A stretch of 47,139 bases of DNA from Rhodobacterales bacterium 32-67-9 (GCA_002280515.1 NCEA01000034.1:1-47139); one strand, 5' to 3'; numbered from the stretch's first letter, positions 27,090-36,266 are shown. The notes: a model not told the origin generated them from the letters alone. Numbers and translations: made by a program.

Positions 27090-28171
27090 CTGCCCCTCCG
27101 TTCGCGGGCCCGACGCCGCATCTTCTCGGCGAAGCGTATGGCGGCTGCCACCGGGCCGTAATGTTCGGGCAGGATCTCGCGCCCGATCTCGACACTGGCG
27201 TGCAGCGCCCGTGCCGTCGCCGGGTCCGAGCGGATCGGGACGCCGGCGGTGGCCGCCGCCTCGCGGATGCGGGCGGCGATTTCGTCCACGCCCTTGGCCA
27301 CGCAAAGGGGGGCCCGGCCGCTCATCCGGTCCCAGCGCAGGGCCACGGCGTAATGCGTCGGGTTGACGATCACGACATCGGCCTTCGGGACATCGGCGAG
27401 CATCCGGTTCATCGCGATCGCCTCGGCCCGCTGCCGGCGCTGGCCGCGCATGTGCGGGTCGCCTTCGGACTGCTTCAGCTCGTCCATCAGTTCCTGCCGC
27501 GACATCCGGTTCCTGCGCAGGTGTTCGCTCCGCTGCCAGAGGTAATCCAGCGCGCCGGTGCCGCCGCTGAGAAGGAATACCAGAAAGAGGAACTCGACGA
27601 TCATCCGGACCAGATCCGCCACGACAAGCCCCGGATCGAGCCCCTGGCTCATCAGCGTGCGAGGCAGCCGGGTGGCCAGAAAACTGCCGAGCAGAAGCGA
27701 GATCACCACGAGTTTCACCGTGCTCTTGGCGAATTCGAAGAGCCCGCCGCGGCCGAACTTTTGTCTGGCGTTGGCGATCGGGTTGATCCGTGACAGGCGC
27801 GGGCCGAGCTTTTCGGGGGCGAAGATCAGCGCCCTCTGGGCGATGATCACACCGAGGACGGCGACGGCAGGGACGGCGAAGAAGGGCATCACCGGCAGGA
27901 TCGCCGAAAGCAGGACACCGCCCGCCGCCGCGCTGCCGCCGCCGAGAAACAGCGCGGCGAGAGAATCGGCCCGGTCGATCATCGCCGCACCATGATCGCC
28001 AAGCCGTCGCAGCGCCACCGCACCGCCGGCCATCGCGGCGAGGAGAAGCCCTCCGTAGGCGGCCGCGACCGCGATCTCGGCCGAGCGGATGACTTCGCCG
28101 CGCTGCCGCGCATCGTCGAGCTTCTTCTGTGTTGCCTCGTGTTCCTTCTCCGCGCCGTCGTCCTCGCTCAT
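27086..28171 (-). CDS. flhB: Flagellar export switch protein FlhB
   Basis: FlhB sets substrate specificity of the flagellar exporter and cleaves itself. The 361-residue protein has four membrane segments within residues about 28-215 and a cytoplasmic domain with the autocleavage motif NPTHYAVALRWD (cleavage expected between N and P). The N-terminus EKEHEATQKKLDDARQRGEV matches the family's conserved helix, and MSRQELMDELKQSEGDPHMR is the conserved stretch before the cleavage site. It overlaps fliR upstream and the fliJ candidate downstream by 4 bases each. Confidence 0.96.
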   Translation of the reverse strand: MSEDDGAEKEHEATQKKLDDARQRGEVIRSAEIAVAAAYGGLLLAAMAGGAVALRRLGDHGAAMIDRADSLAALFLGGGSAAAGGVLLSAILPVMPFFAVPAVAVLGVIIAQRALIFAPEKLGPRLSRINPIANARQKFGRGGLFEFAKSTVKLVVISLLLGSFLATRLPRTLMSQGLDPGLVVADLVRMIVEFLFLVFLLSGGTGALDYLWQRSEHLRRNRMSRQELMDELKQSEGDPHMRGQRRQRAEAIAMNRMLADVPKADVVIVNPTHYAVALRWDRMSGRAPLCVAKGVDEIAARIREAAATAGVPIRSDPATARALHASVEIGREILPEHYGPVAAAIRFAEKMRRRARERRGR

Positions 28172-28902
28172 GCCGGCGCTCCGAACGGATTGCCGAGCAG
28201 CGCCACCGCAAGCAGCATGAGCGCGCCGAGGGTCAGGGCAGGCGCGCCTACGAAGGCGACCATCAGCTGCGGCATCGCCCGGTTGATGGCGCCGAGCGCG
28301 ATGTTGTAGATGACCGACGCGATGACGAACGGGGCCGCGAGGCTGAAGGCCAGTGCAAAGGCCCGCGCGATATGCGCGATGCCCCAGCCGCGCACCGTCC
28401 CCGCGTCCGGGAAGGCGCCGGGCGGCAGGACGTCATAGGAGAGGATCAGCACCTCCGCCACCTGGACATGCAGCCCGGCCATCATGGCGAGCGCGAGGCC
28501 GCCCGCGACGAAGAGATGCGACATCGTCGGCATCGGCTCCCCTCCGGCGCCGAACAGCTGCGAGAGCGAAGTCGACTGGGCCGCCATCGTCCCGGCCATC
28601 TCCAGCGCGAGGACCGCGAGCCGCAGCACGAGGCCGAGCGACAATCCGATCAGAGTTTCTGTCGCGAGGCTGATGAGGACCGACGCTGCGCCGCTGGTCA
28701 GCGGACCCAGCACCGGCGCGACGGACGGGGCGACGATCGCGGTGAAGGCAATCGCGAGACCGAGTTTCACTCGGACAGGCACCGTGTGTTCGCCAAAACC
28801 CGGCAGCACCGCCATCACCGCGCCGATCCGCAGGAAGGTGAGAAACCCGGTGATGGCCCCCTGGCCGGCCATGTCGAGAAGTGTCTGCGCCAACGCGATC
28901 AT
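28168..28902 (-). CDS. fliR: Flagellar export gate protein FliR
   Basis: FliR is part of the FliPQR core of the export gate. The 244 residues are strongly hydrophobic, with about five to six membrane segments. Typical stretches are LTFLRIGAVMAVLPGFGEHT near the start, VPVRVKLGLAIAFTAIVAP, and ALAFSLAAPFVIASVIYNIA followed by GAINRAMPQLMVAFVGAP. It sits between flhA and flhB with 4-base overlaps on both sides. Confidence 0.95.
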   Translation of the reverse strand: MIALAQTLLDMAGQGAITGFLTFLRIGAVMAVLPGFGEHTVPVRVKLGLAIAFTAIVAPSVAPVLGPLTSGAASVLISLATETLIGLSLGLVLRLAVLALEMAGTMAAQSTSLSQLFGAGGEPMPTMSHLFVAGGLALAMMAGLHVQVAEVLILSYDVLPPGAFPDAGTVRGWGIAHIARAFALAFSLAAPFVIASVIYNIALGAINRAMPQLMVAFVGAPALTLGALMLLAVALLGNPFGAPA

Positions 28903-30986
28903 GCCGGAACCAGCCCGACGATCGACGGTTTCGCGTCAAACCCGATCTCGTCGAACGAGAGGACCGGGGCGCCGATCCCTCTCGCGCCGAGCACCGTCCG
29001 GAGGAACCGGCGCCGTCGGGCGGAGGTGATCACCGCGGGGAAAAGACCCTTCTCCCCGGCCTTCGCGATCTTGTCGGCGACATTCGTGGCCAGCCTGTTG
29101 AACTTGTCGGGCGGCAGCGCGACATCGGTCTGGCCCCGGTCCCCCTCGACCTGATGGGTGGCGAACATATCCTCCCACTCCGGCGCGAGTTGCAGCAGGG
29201 GCACGGTCCCGTCCTCGCGCCGGACCTCGGCGACAAGCTGGAAGCCGAGACGGCGGCGGACATGTTCGCAGATCGCCTCTGGGCTGCCGGAGCCGCGCCC
29301 CTCGGCGATCGCCTCGAGGATCAGCGGCAGGTTGCGGATCGACACCCGCTCGTCGAGCAGAAGCCGCAACACCGACAGCAGCAAGTCGACCGGCACCTTG
29401 TCCGGGATGAGCTCGTCGAGCAGCTTGCGGTTGGCTTCGCCCCGCGCCGGGTCGGAAAGGTTGGTGCATTCGTCAAGAAGCCGCCGAACGGATTTCAACG
29501 ACAGAAGCCGGGCAAAATTGCGCTTGATCACTTCCAGAAGGTGCGTGGCAAGCACTTCGGTCGGGCCGACCACGGTCACCCCGGAAAGTGCGGCCGTTTC
29601 CTGCCCGCTTTGCGGCACCCAGCGCGCCGGGGCGCCGTAGACCGGCTCCTTCACGTCGCGCCCGGCCGGCACACCTTCGTTGCCGCCGGCAAGCAGCGCG
29701 AGGACATGATCCGGGATGAGTCGGTCGCGTGCCTGTTCGACGCCCTGAATGCGGATGCGATACTGCCCCGGCTCCAGAAGGGCATCGTCGGTCAGCCGGA
29801 TCTCCGGCAGGATCAGCCCGTAGACCGAGGCGACATGGTTGCGCATGTTCACGATCCGCGCATCGAGGCCGGTCGCCGGGTCGAGCACCATCGCCACCAG
29901 ATTCGGCGCGAATTCGACGTGGATCTCGTCGAGGTCGAGGATGTCGCCCATCGACTTCCGCCGCGGCGCCTCGGACTTCGGCGCCTCGGCCCGCGCGTCG
30001 TCCGCGGCGCGCTTCGCCGCCGCGCGGCGGACGTATTCGGCGGCTCCGCCAAGGGCGATCGCGCCGGCAAGGAAGGGCAGGAACGGCAACCCTGGCACCA
30101 GCGCGAAAAGCGCCATCAGGAAGGCCACCGTCGCCAGCGCCGGCGGGTATTTGCCGAGCTGGCGGAAGAGCTCCAGGTCGGCCGCCCCCTTGGCGCCGCC
30201 GCGCGACAAGAGAAGGGCTGATGCGATGGAGATGATCACCGCCGGGATCTGGCTCACCAGCCCGTCGCCGACGGTCAGGATCGCATAAGTCTCCACGGCG
30301 CGGGCGAGCGGCATGCCGTGGATCGTGACGCCGATGATCAGCCCCATGACGAGATTCAGAAGCGTGATCAGGAGGCCCGCCACGGCATCGCCCTTGACGA
30401 ATTTCGACGCACCGTCGAGCGAGCCGAAAAACGTCGTCTCGGCCTGTTCGCGTTCGCGCCGGGCCTTGGCCTCGGCGTGGTCGATCGCGCCGGCGTTCAT
30501 GTCGCTGTCGATCGCAAGCTGCTTGCCCGGCATCCCGTCGAGGGCGAAGCGGGCGCCAACCTCGGCCATCCGGCCGGCGCCCTTGGTAATGACGATGAAG
30601 TTGACGATCAGCAGCACGCCGAAGACCACGAGTCCGATCAGGACCGAGCCCGACATGATGAACATGGCGAAACCTTCGATCACGTCGCCGGCTGCGTCGG
30701 TGCCGGTGTGACCCTGGCCGATGATCAGCTTCGTCGAAGAGACGTTGAGCGACAGCCGCAGCATCAGCGAGGCCAGAAGGATCGTCGGAAAGGCCGAGAA
30801 GTCGAGCGGCCGTTCGATGAAGAGCGTGATGGTGAAGATCAGGATCGCGATCGCGAAGGACGCGGCAAGGCCGACGTCGAGCACCCAGGCCGGCATCGGC
30901 AGGATCATCATCACAATCACCGCCATCAGCGCCAGCGCCAGAAGCACGGTGGGGCGAAAGAGGCTGGCGATCATCGGGGCCCGCAT
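28899..30986 (-). CDS. flhA: Flagellar export gate protein FlhA
   Basis: FlhA is the large export-gate protein that forms a nonameric cytoplasmic ring and couples the proton gradient to export. The 695-residue length is standard. The first half has eight membrane segments; the family signature lies in the first cytoplasmic loop, GRMAEVGARFALDGMPGKQL followed by AIDSDMNAG. The C-terminal half (about 330-695) is the soluble substrate and chaperone docking domain. Its start overlaps the transglycosylase stop by one base and fliR follows with a 4-base overlap. Confidence 0.97.
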   Translation of the reverse strand: MRAPMIASLFRPTVLLALALMAVIVMMILPMPAWVLDVGLAASFAIAILIFTITLFIERPLDFSAFPTILLASLMLRLSLNVSSTKLIIGQGHTGTDAAGDVIEGFAMFIMSGSVLIGLVVFGVLLIVNFIVITKGAGRMAEVGARFALDGMPGKQLAIDSDMNAGAIDHAEAKARREREQAETTFFGSLDGASKFVKGDAVAGLLITLLNLVMGLIIGVTIHGMPLARAVETYAILTVGDGLVSQIPAVIISIASALLLSRGGAKGAADLELFRQLGKYPPALATVAFLMALFALVPGLPFLPFLAGAIALGGAAEYVRRAAAKRAADDARAEAPKSEAPRRKSMGDILDLDEIHVEFAPNLVAMVLDPATGLDARIVNMRNHVASVYGLILPEIRLTDDALLEPGQYRIRIQGVEQARDRLIPDHVLALLAGGNEGVPAGRDVKEPVYGAPARWVPQSGQETAALSGVTVVGPTEVLATHLLEVIKRNFARLLSLKSVRRLLDECTNLSDPARGEANRKLLDELIPDKVPVDLLLSVLRLLLDERVSIRNLPLILEAIAEGRGSGSPEAICEHVRRRLGFQLVAEVRREDGTVPLLQLAPEWEDMFATHQVEGDRGQTDVALPPDKFNRLATNVADKIAKAGEKGLFPAVITSARRRRFLRTVLGARGIGAPVLSFDEIGFDAKPSIVGLVPA

Positions 30987-31780
30987 CAGTTGACCTTGAC
31001 CGCAGGCGCATCACCGAAGAGCCGCCCGCCAAGGCCGTTGCCGAGAGGCACGAGCGATCCGAGACCCGCGGTGCCACCTGTCTGGAGCAGCGGGTAGAGG
31101 TTGACCCGGGCCGCGTCGGGGCGTGCGCCGGATCCGCCGATCCCGTCCGTGTCGCCGGCGGCGGCAAGAATGATGTCCGGTATCTCCGGGATTTCGCGCC
31201 CGTCCTCGTTTCGCAGTCCGTTGCGGAGCTTTTCAAACCGGGCCTGGTAGCGGTTCGCGAACTCGGGGGTGCGGGAATGATAGGCCCCGGCGGCGCGGCC
31301 CCAGTCGCCCTGCTCCGCATGAAGCGATTTCAGGAAGCGCGCGGCGTAGAGCGCGTTGGCGAGCGGGTCGAACATGTCGTCGATCGACCGGAACGCCTCG
31401 CCGTGCCATTTGTAGTTGATCTGGAAGCACCCGACATCGAAGCTGCGGGCGCCGCGCTTGTACTCCTTGTAGACATAGGCCCGCGCCTCGTCCTCGCTGT
31501 CGAACCAGAGGCCCTTGCCTTCCATGTTCACGGTCCAGGGCCACGGCCGGAAGGCGCCGCCGCGCTTGCGCCCGGTCTCGGTCAGCGAGATCGCCTTGAG
31601 GACCGACACCGGCACGCCGGTCTGCCGTGCTGCCTCGGTCGCCACCTCGTCACAGACGAGCGAAAGGTCCGGTACGGCACGCGCCGGAAGGGGAAGAAAT
31701 AGAACGCACAGGACGGCGAGAAACGCGCAAGCGTGGCGCAGGCGCCGGACGGCCGCGGCTGAACGAGGGAGGGGTGCCAT
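30986..31780 (-). CDS. Periplasmic lytic transglycosylase (SLT domain) of the flagellar cluster
   Basis: The 264-residue protein has a long signal peptide (hydrophobic core about 17-34, ending PLPARA) and an SLT-type lysozyme-like domain. The likely catalytic Glu is in AISLTETGRKRGG (about residue 69); GCFQINYKWHGEAF and AAGAYHSRTPEFANRYQARF are the second and third SLT motifs. It would cut peptidoglycan to let the rod pass, doing the job of the muramidase domain absent from the short FlgJ here. It is translationally coupled to flhA by a one-base overlap. Confidence 0.85.
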   Translation of the reverse strand: MAPLPRSAAAVRRLRHACAFLAVLCVLFLPLPARAVPDLSLVCDEVATEAARQTGVPVSVLKAISLTETGRKRGGAFRPWPWTVNMEGKGLWFDSEDEARAYVYKEYKRGARSFDVGCFQINYKWHGEAFRSIDDMFDPLANALYAARFLKSLHAEQGDWGRAAGAYHSRTPEFANRYQARFEKLRNGLRNEDGREIPEIPDIILAAAGDTDGIGGSGARPDAARVNLYPLLQTGGTAGLGSLVPLGNGLGGRLFGDAPAVKVN

Positions 31781-31859
31781 TCTGGCCTTTCCGATGCAGT
31801 TCTTGCGTCAACGGTCACGCTAGGGTCAGGTCGTTGAGATTCGGTAACCGCGTCTCGTC

Positions 31860-34331
31860 TCAGCCGCCGTCGTCGGTCGCGGCCAGCAATGTGTCGAGCG
31901 CGGAGCGCACGGACCGGCTCTCCTCGATGAGGATGCGGCTTTTTGCCAGCGGGCCGGCCGGCTCCGCCTTGGTCTCAGCAACAGCAATGGCCGTCCCTGG
32001 TGCGACGCTCAACGCCTCGAGCGCAGACCGCATCGTCTCGGGGCCGCTTTTCGCGGCCAGGGTCCAGTCGCCGCCGCGCCAGGCCTCGCGCCCGGCCTTC
32101 TCGGTCTCGCCGACCCCGGCATAGCGTGTAGCGGCGGCCGCATGATCGCCTGCCATGGCAGAGGCCTCGGCACGAAGCTCTTCGGCCTCACGGTCTCCGA
32201 GCCCGGCGAGCTGTTCAAGCGCTCCAGCCGGGTCAAATTCGCTCAGGGCCGCGTGTGCCAGAAGGCGACGGCCGCGATCCGAATAGCCGGCCTCGCCTTT
32301 CAGGAGGCGCTGGGCCTCGCCGGTAAAACCATTGTCGGCCAGCCGCTCGGCCAGGTCGAGGCTGAGGATGAGATCGGGACCTGCGGCATCAAGAATGTCC
32401 CGGTTGCGGAAATACTGGACCAGAAAGGCATTGTCCTCACTCTCCCGCTCGCCGAGCATCGCAAAGAGGCGCCGCCCGGTGTCGGCCCGGACGATGTCGG
32501 GTGCCGGACCGGCCCAGTGGCGGTAGGCGTCGAATGCCTGATCGAAGTCCCGTCCGGAGCCGCGCGCCAGGATGTGAAGCTGGTTGAGGACCGGCCCCTC
32601 GGGCCCGTCCTGAAGCTCGAAGGCAAGGGCGGCGGCACTGTCTGCCAGATCCGGCTCGACCGCTTGGCCGCGGGCGAGGCGCGACTCTATCGCCATGATC
32701 AATGCGTCGACCGACAAGGGGTCATTGCTCCGCGCCAGCAAATCGAGAGCTTGCTCACCCGTGTCTGCCCGTCCACCTGCAAGGTCGATCTGCGCATCGA
32801 CGAGGTCCAGCGCAGCGCCGGCATCGCCCGGGGCGCGGGCGATGGCATCGCGGACCGCACGGGCGGCCGCTTCGTGGCCGACCGACAGGAACCGATCCGA
32901 GAGTTCCGGCCCGAGAGACCGCCTCAGATGGACGGGAAGCGCGGAATAGGCGCGCAGGACGGCACCTTCGTCGATCTCCGCATCCGGTGGCAGATCCGGC
33001 CAGGCCAGGACTGCCCAAAGGGCGGCGGCGGTGTCGCAGCCGGTCATCGCCGCGATCGTCGCCCCGGCGCCGGGCGTTCCGCCGTCAAGGATCTCGGACA
33101 GCTCGTGCAAGGCGCTGATGTCCTCGGACTCGACCCCGAAAGAGGCGAGAACCGCACGTGCCTCGGCACCGAAGCCAAAGAAGAGATATAGACGCGCCAG
33201 CGCCAGGACCGCGTCCTGGGACGGGCGGTCGAACTCACCGACCAGAGGCGCGCGCCGCTCCGCGATCTGGATCGTTGCCGGCCTGTCGTCGCCCCAATGC
33301 GCGAGGTCGAAGGTCGAATCCGGGTAGCACCTGCCGCCTTCGGCAGTCACGGGTTGCCGGGTGATCGTCGACAGCGTATCCCGGTCGATGCTGGTTTCGG
33401 CATGGATCGAGGACTGTTGCGACGCTGCGGGTTCCGCCGGCGATAGCGCTTCGGCGACGGCAGCCTCATGCGGAGGCTCATCCATCCGATCCGTCACGGC
33501 CGGCCGGTTCACCTCGACAAGCCCCTGCGCGGCGGCACGGCTGAGTTGGTGAAGAAGCTCGGCCTGCGCTTCGGTGACACGAGGGTCGGGAAGCGCCGGC
33601 AGGATCGGATCGGCCTCTGTCATCACATCGGTTGTTTCGGCCGGGCCGAATGTGTTCGGGGCGACGGCTGCCTGCGGCGTCTCTTGCGGCGCAGGAACCG
33701 GCGCTCTTTCTTCAGTCGGAGCCCGCGCGGGCGGGACATCCGTGCCGCGCCAGAAAATCGCCAGGCGCGGGTCGGCCGCCAGTGGCCTTTGGCCGCTTTC
33801 CGGCCCCTTCCAGAAGAACAGGTCCGATGCCGCGCCCTCCACAGGCGTCGCCGACGCCTCAACTGGTGTTGTGGTCGGAGTTTCTTCCGGTACCTCGGTA
33901 TTGCCGGCCGCCGGATCAACACGCCGCTCGAATACCGACCCATTCGGCGCGGCCCCGTCGGCGATGTCGATCACCAGCGCGCCCGATCCGGTCACGAATG
34001 CCGTCGCGTGGCAGTCGCAAGGCACGGTCAACGCGAGCCTGCCGGGCGCGCTTCCCTCGGAGATGGCGTCAAGCCGGTTGCGAGAAATCTGCCGGAAAAC
34101 GGCGGAGAGGTCGAAGTCGACATCGTCGCGCGCCAGGCGCAGCTCGTAGCCCGTCCCGGTCCGCCCCAGCGTCCAGCCGGGCGACGTTCCGGTATCTATG
34201 ACGAGCCGGGTAAACCCCTCATGATCGCCCGATCGCACCCGCAAGGTGTCCGCAACCACCGGCGTCGCGACGCTTCCCGCCCAGAGCCAGACGAGCGACA
34301 CGAGGGTCAGCGATGTCGCCCGAGCCATCAT
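31860..34331 (-). CDS. Large periplasmic AMIN-like/helical-repeat protein coupled to motA
   Basis: This is an 823-residue protein of unknown function. A signal peptide (1-27, ending SVATPVVA) leads to a beta-rich domain at about 28-125 that resembles AMIN domains (RVRSGDHEGFTRLVIDTGTS). Next comes a Pro/Thr/Ala-rich, low-complexity linker (about 125-340), then a long all-helical region (about 360-800) with TPR-like spacing, for example AALDLVDAQIDLAGGRADTG and GEAQRLLKGEAGYSDRGRRL. Four Cys are visible (CDC near 105, and GGRCYPD and TGCDTAA), which could form disulfides. The start overlaps the motA stop by 4 bases (ATGA). The rhizobial MotC, a periplasmic motor protein with MotE as chaperone, is the best functional parallel; homology is not shown. 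Confidence 0.65.
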   Translation of the reverse strand: MMARATSLTLVSLVWLWAGSVATPVVADTLRVRSGDHEGFTRLVIDTGTSPGWTLGRTGTGYELRLARDDVDFDLSAVFRQISRNRLDAISEGSAPGRLALTVPCDCHATAFVTGSGALVIDIADGAAPNGSVFERRVDPAAGNTEVPEETPTTTPVEASATPVEGAASDLFFWKGPESGQRPLAADPRLAIFWRGTDVPPARAPTEERAPVPAPQETPQAAVAPNTFGPAETTDVMTEADPILPALPDPRVTEAQAELLHQLSRAAAQGLVEVNRPAVTDRMDEPPHEAAVAEALSPAEPAASQQSSIHAETSIDRDTLSTITRQPVTAEGGRCYPDSTFDLAHWGDDRPATIQIAERRAPLVGEFDRPSQDAVLALARLYLFFGFGAEARAVLASFGVESEDISALHELSEILDGGTPGAGATIAAMTGCDTAAALWAVLAWPDLPPDAEIDEGAVLRAYSALPVHLRRSLGPELSDRFLSVGHEAAARAVRDAIARAPGDAGAALDLVDAQIDLAGGRADTGEQALDLLARSNDPLSVDALIMAIESRLARGQAVEPDLADSAAALAFELQDGPEGPVLNQLHILARGSGRDFDQAFDAYRHWAGPAPDIVRADTGRRLFAMLGERESEDNAFLVQYFRNRDILDAAGPDLILSLDLAERLADNGFTGEAQRLLKGEAGYSDRGRRLLAHAALSEFDPAGALEQLAGLGDREAEELRAEASAMAGDHAAAATRYAGVGETEKAGREAWRGGDWTLAAKSGPETMRSALEALSVAPGTAIAVAETKAEPAGPLAKSRILIEESRSVRSALDTLLAATDDGG

Positions 34332-35197
34332 GCGGCGTCCGACTTCACGGCCTTCAACGCCTCTTCGAGCGCCGAGTAGCTCGGCCGGATATGGTGCGGC
34401 GTATTCTGGCGACCGACCTCGATGCAGATATTGGCGGCGTGGTTGTAGAGATTGGCGACCAGCACTTCCCTGATGAGCTTGTAAAAGTGACTGTCCTCCT
34501 CGACGACCGCCTTCACTTTCACCGCGAAGGGGCCGACGAGGCCGTAGGCGAGAAACACGCCGAGGAACGTACCCACCAGCGCGCCGCCAATCATCTTGCC
34601 GAGGATTTCTGGCGGTTGGTCGATCGAACCCATCGTCTTGATGACGCCGAGAACGGCGGCGACAATGCCGAGCGCCGGCAGGCCGTCGGCAATGGTTTGC
34701 AGGGCATGGGTCGAGTGCAGCGCGTGGTTCAGATTGGATTCGAGCTGCTTTTCCAGCACCTCCTCCACCTGATGCGGATCGTCGTAGTTCATCGAGGCAG
34801 AGCGCATCGTGTCGCAGATCAGTTCCACCGCTTCGTGGTCGTGCTGGATCTTGGGATACTTGCCGAAGATCGAGGACGCCTCCGGGTCCTCGATATGCGC
34901 TTCGACGGCGACCGGGTTCTGCCGCGCCAGCCGGATCAGTTCGAAGAGGAGGCAGAGGAGGTCGCGGTAATCGTTCGGTTTCCAATGCGCGCCCTTGAAC
35001 ACCTTCTTGATGTCCTTCAGTGTGTGCTTGATCGACGCTCCATCATTCGACAGGACGAAGGCCCCGGCCGCCGCGCCGCCGATCATGATCATCTCGAACG
35101 GCAGGGATTTGAGGATGATGCCGAGCTTGCCGCCGGCCGCCATGTAGCCGCCGAAGACCATGATGAAGATGATCGCGATACCGATGATGCCGACCAT
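34328..35197 (-). CDS. motA: Flagellar stator protein MotA
   Basis: MotA forms the proton channel with MotB and pushes on the rotor. The 289 residues have four membrane segments: about 1-22, 31-50, and a pair within 165-225. GIIGIAIIFIMVFGGYMAAG opens the protein, the cytoplasmic loop (about 60-160) holds the charged residues that touch the rotor, and IADGLPALGIVAAVLGVIKT is the conserved third-helix region with the channel proline. The stator partner MotB is encoded 10 kb away at 45383-46237. motE precedes and the 823-residue periplasmic protein follows on the same strand. Confidence 0.95.
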   Translation of the reverse strand: MVGIIGIAIIFIMVFGGYMAAGGKLGIILKSLPFEMIMIGGAAAGAFVLSNDGASIKHTLKDIKKVFKGAHWKPNDYRDLLCLLFELIRLARQNPVAVEAHIEDPEASSIFGKYPKIQHDHEAVELICDTMRSASMNYDDPHQVEEVLEKQLESNLNHALHSTHALQTIADGLPALGIVAAVLGVIKTMGSIDQPPEILGKMIGGALVGTFLGVFLAYGLVGPFAVKVKAVVEEDSHFYKLIREVLVANLYNHAANICIEVGRQNTPHHIRPSYSALEEALKAVKSDAA

Positions 35198-35282
35198 GAA
35201 GTCATCCTTTCCGCCGTCCGAAGACCGGTGCCGCGTCCGTGGCGCGAGCTTCGCAGGGGCGCGTTAAAATTCTGTCTTTGTC

Positions 35283-35894
35283 CTAATTCTTTGGCGCGTT
35301 CGCATTGCGCCCCGCCAGCAGGACGCTGATCGTGTAGGCCGCCTTCGGGTCCAGCCCCGCCATCACCGCCGCTGCCGTGTCGGGACGCATCCGGGCAAGG
35401 AATCCGGCGGCGAAATCGGGATCCATCTCGGCAAAGAGCGGGGCGGCCTCCTTCGGCTTCATCTTCTCGTAGACGGCGACAAGGCGGGCGACATCCTGAT
35501 CGGCGGCCTGGTCGGCAAGCGCCAGGGTCGCGGCCAGCTTGTCCTCGGCCGCGACAAGAGCCGCGAGCTTTTCGTCGATTTCCGTCTTGGCGAGCGTCAG
35601 GGCCTGCGACCGGTCCTCGACCTGTGCCTCGCGGGCGGCGAGGCGCGCTTCGCGTGCCCGCAGATCCTCCAGCATCGCGAGCGCCCCGGCATCGGGTTCA
35701 CAGACCGGGCCGTCTGGTGCCGCCTCGACCGTCTCGGCAACGGTGGCATTGGCAAGGGCATGACCCGCGCCGGTGCCGATCCGGATCAGCCCCGAACTGC
35801 CGAGCAGAACCGCGATGACGAACAGGGCGCCGCGATTGCCGCGCCGCGGTCGCCTGGGCCCGGCCCGGCCCGGCACTTCGCGCGTGCCGGTCAT
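35283..35894 (-). CDS. motE: MotE-family flagellar motility protein
   Basis: The 203-residue protein has an N-terminal membrane segment or uncleaved signal (about 21-42, ALFVIAVLLGSSGLIRIGTG), a coiled coil (about 70-125, LEDLRAREARLAAREAQVED), and a compact C-terminal MgtE_N-like domain: LVAVYEKMKPKEAAPLFAEM, DPDFAAGFLARMRPDTAAAV and MAGLDPKAAYTISVLLAG. In Sinorhizobium, MotE is a chaperone for the periplasmic motility protein MotC. Its start overlaps the preceding small gene by 4 bases; motA follows after 85 bases. Confidence 0.82.
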   Translation of the reverse strand: MTGTREVPGRAGPRRPRRGNRGALFVIAVLLGSSGLIRIGTGAGHALANATVAETVEAAPDGPVCEPDAGALAMLEDLRAREARLAAREAQVEDRSQALTLAKTEIDEKLAALVAAEDKLAATLALADQAADQDVARLVAVYEKMKPKEAAPLFAEMDPDFAAGFLARMRPDTAAAVMAGLDPKAAYTISVLLAGRNANAPKN

Positions 35895-36256
35895 TCTGCC
35901 ACCTCCAGCCTGTCCTCGCCGCGGCCGCGGCGGCGGACGACGCGCATCCGCCGGCCCGGTGCGTCGGGCGCTTCGGGAAGGTCATGCAGCGTTGCCAGCA
36001 TCAACTCGAGCTTGACGGCCGCCGTTTCTGCCCTTTCGGTCATCTCCTTGAGAGAGGCGGCGGAGTCTCCCGCCGCCCCGCGCGCCGTGGCCAACGCCTT
36101 CGTCATGTCGTCGACCTGTGCCGAAAGAACCGCGATGGCGCCGCCCATGCCGCCTTCGAGCGCGTTGAACGCCTTCAGCCGCCGCGACAGCACGAGGCAG
36201 TAGACCCCCGCGCCGATCGCCCCGGCCCCGAGCAGGATGTCGGCTATCAGCTCCAT
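35891..36256 (-). CDS. Small membrane-anchored coiled-coil flagellar protein
   Basis: The 121-residue protein has one N-terminal membrane segment (about 3-22, LIADILLGAGAIGAGVYCLV), a helical coiled-coil region (about 25-92) and a strongly basic tail RRMRVVRRRGRGEDRLEVAE. It resembles small uncharacterised proteins (DUF6468-like) of alphaproteobacterial flagellar clusters. It sits between fliL (10-base gap) and motE (4-base overlap), so it probably belongs to the basal-body/stator environment. No function is known to me. Confidence 0.65.
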   Translation of the reverse strand: MELIADILLGAGAIGAGVYCLVLSRRLKAFNALEGGMGGAIAVLSAQVDDMTKALATARGAAGDSAASLKEMTERAETAAVKLELMLATLHDLPEAPDAPGRRMRVVRRRGRGEDRLEVAE

Positions 36257-36266
36257 CGCGCGTCTC

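Noticed and set aside
28881-31320. Long frames on both strands over flhA
   Set aside because: They are antisense or out-of-frame shadows of flhA, which carries the full family signature.
35198-35282. CtrA box upstream of motA
   Set aside because: TTAA occurs once (35265-35268) but no second half-site stands seven bases away.
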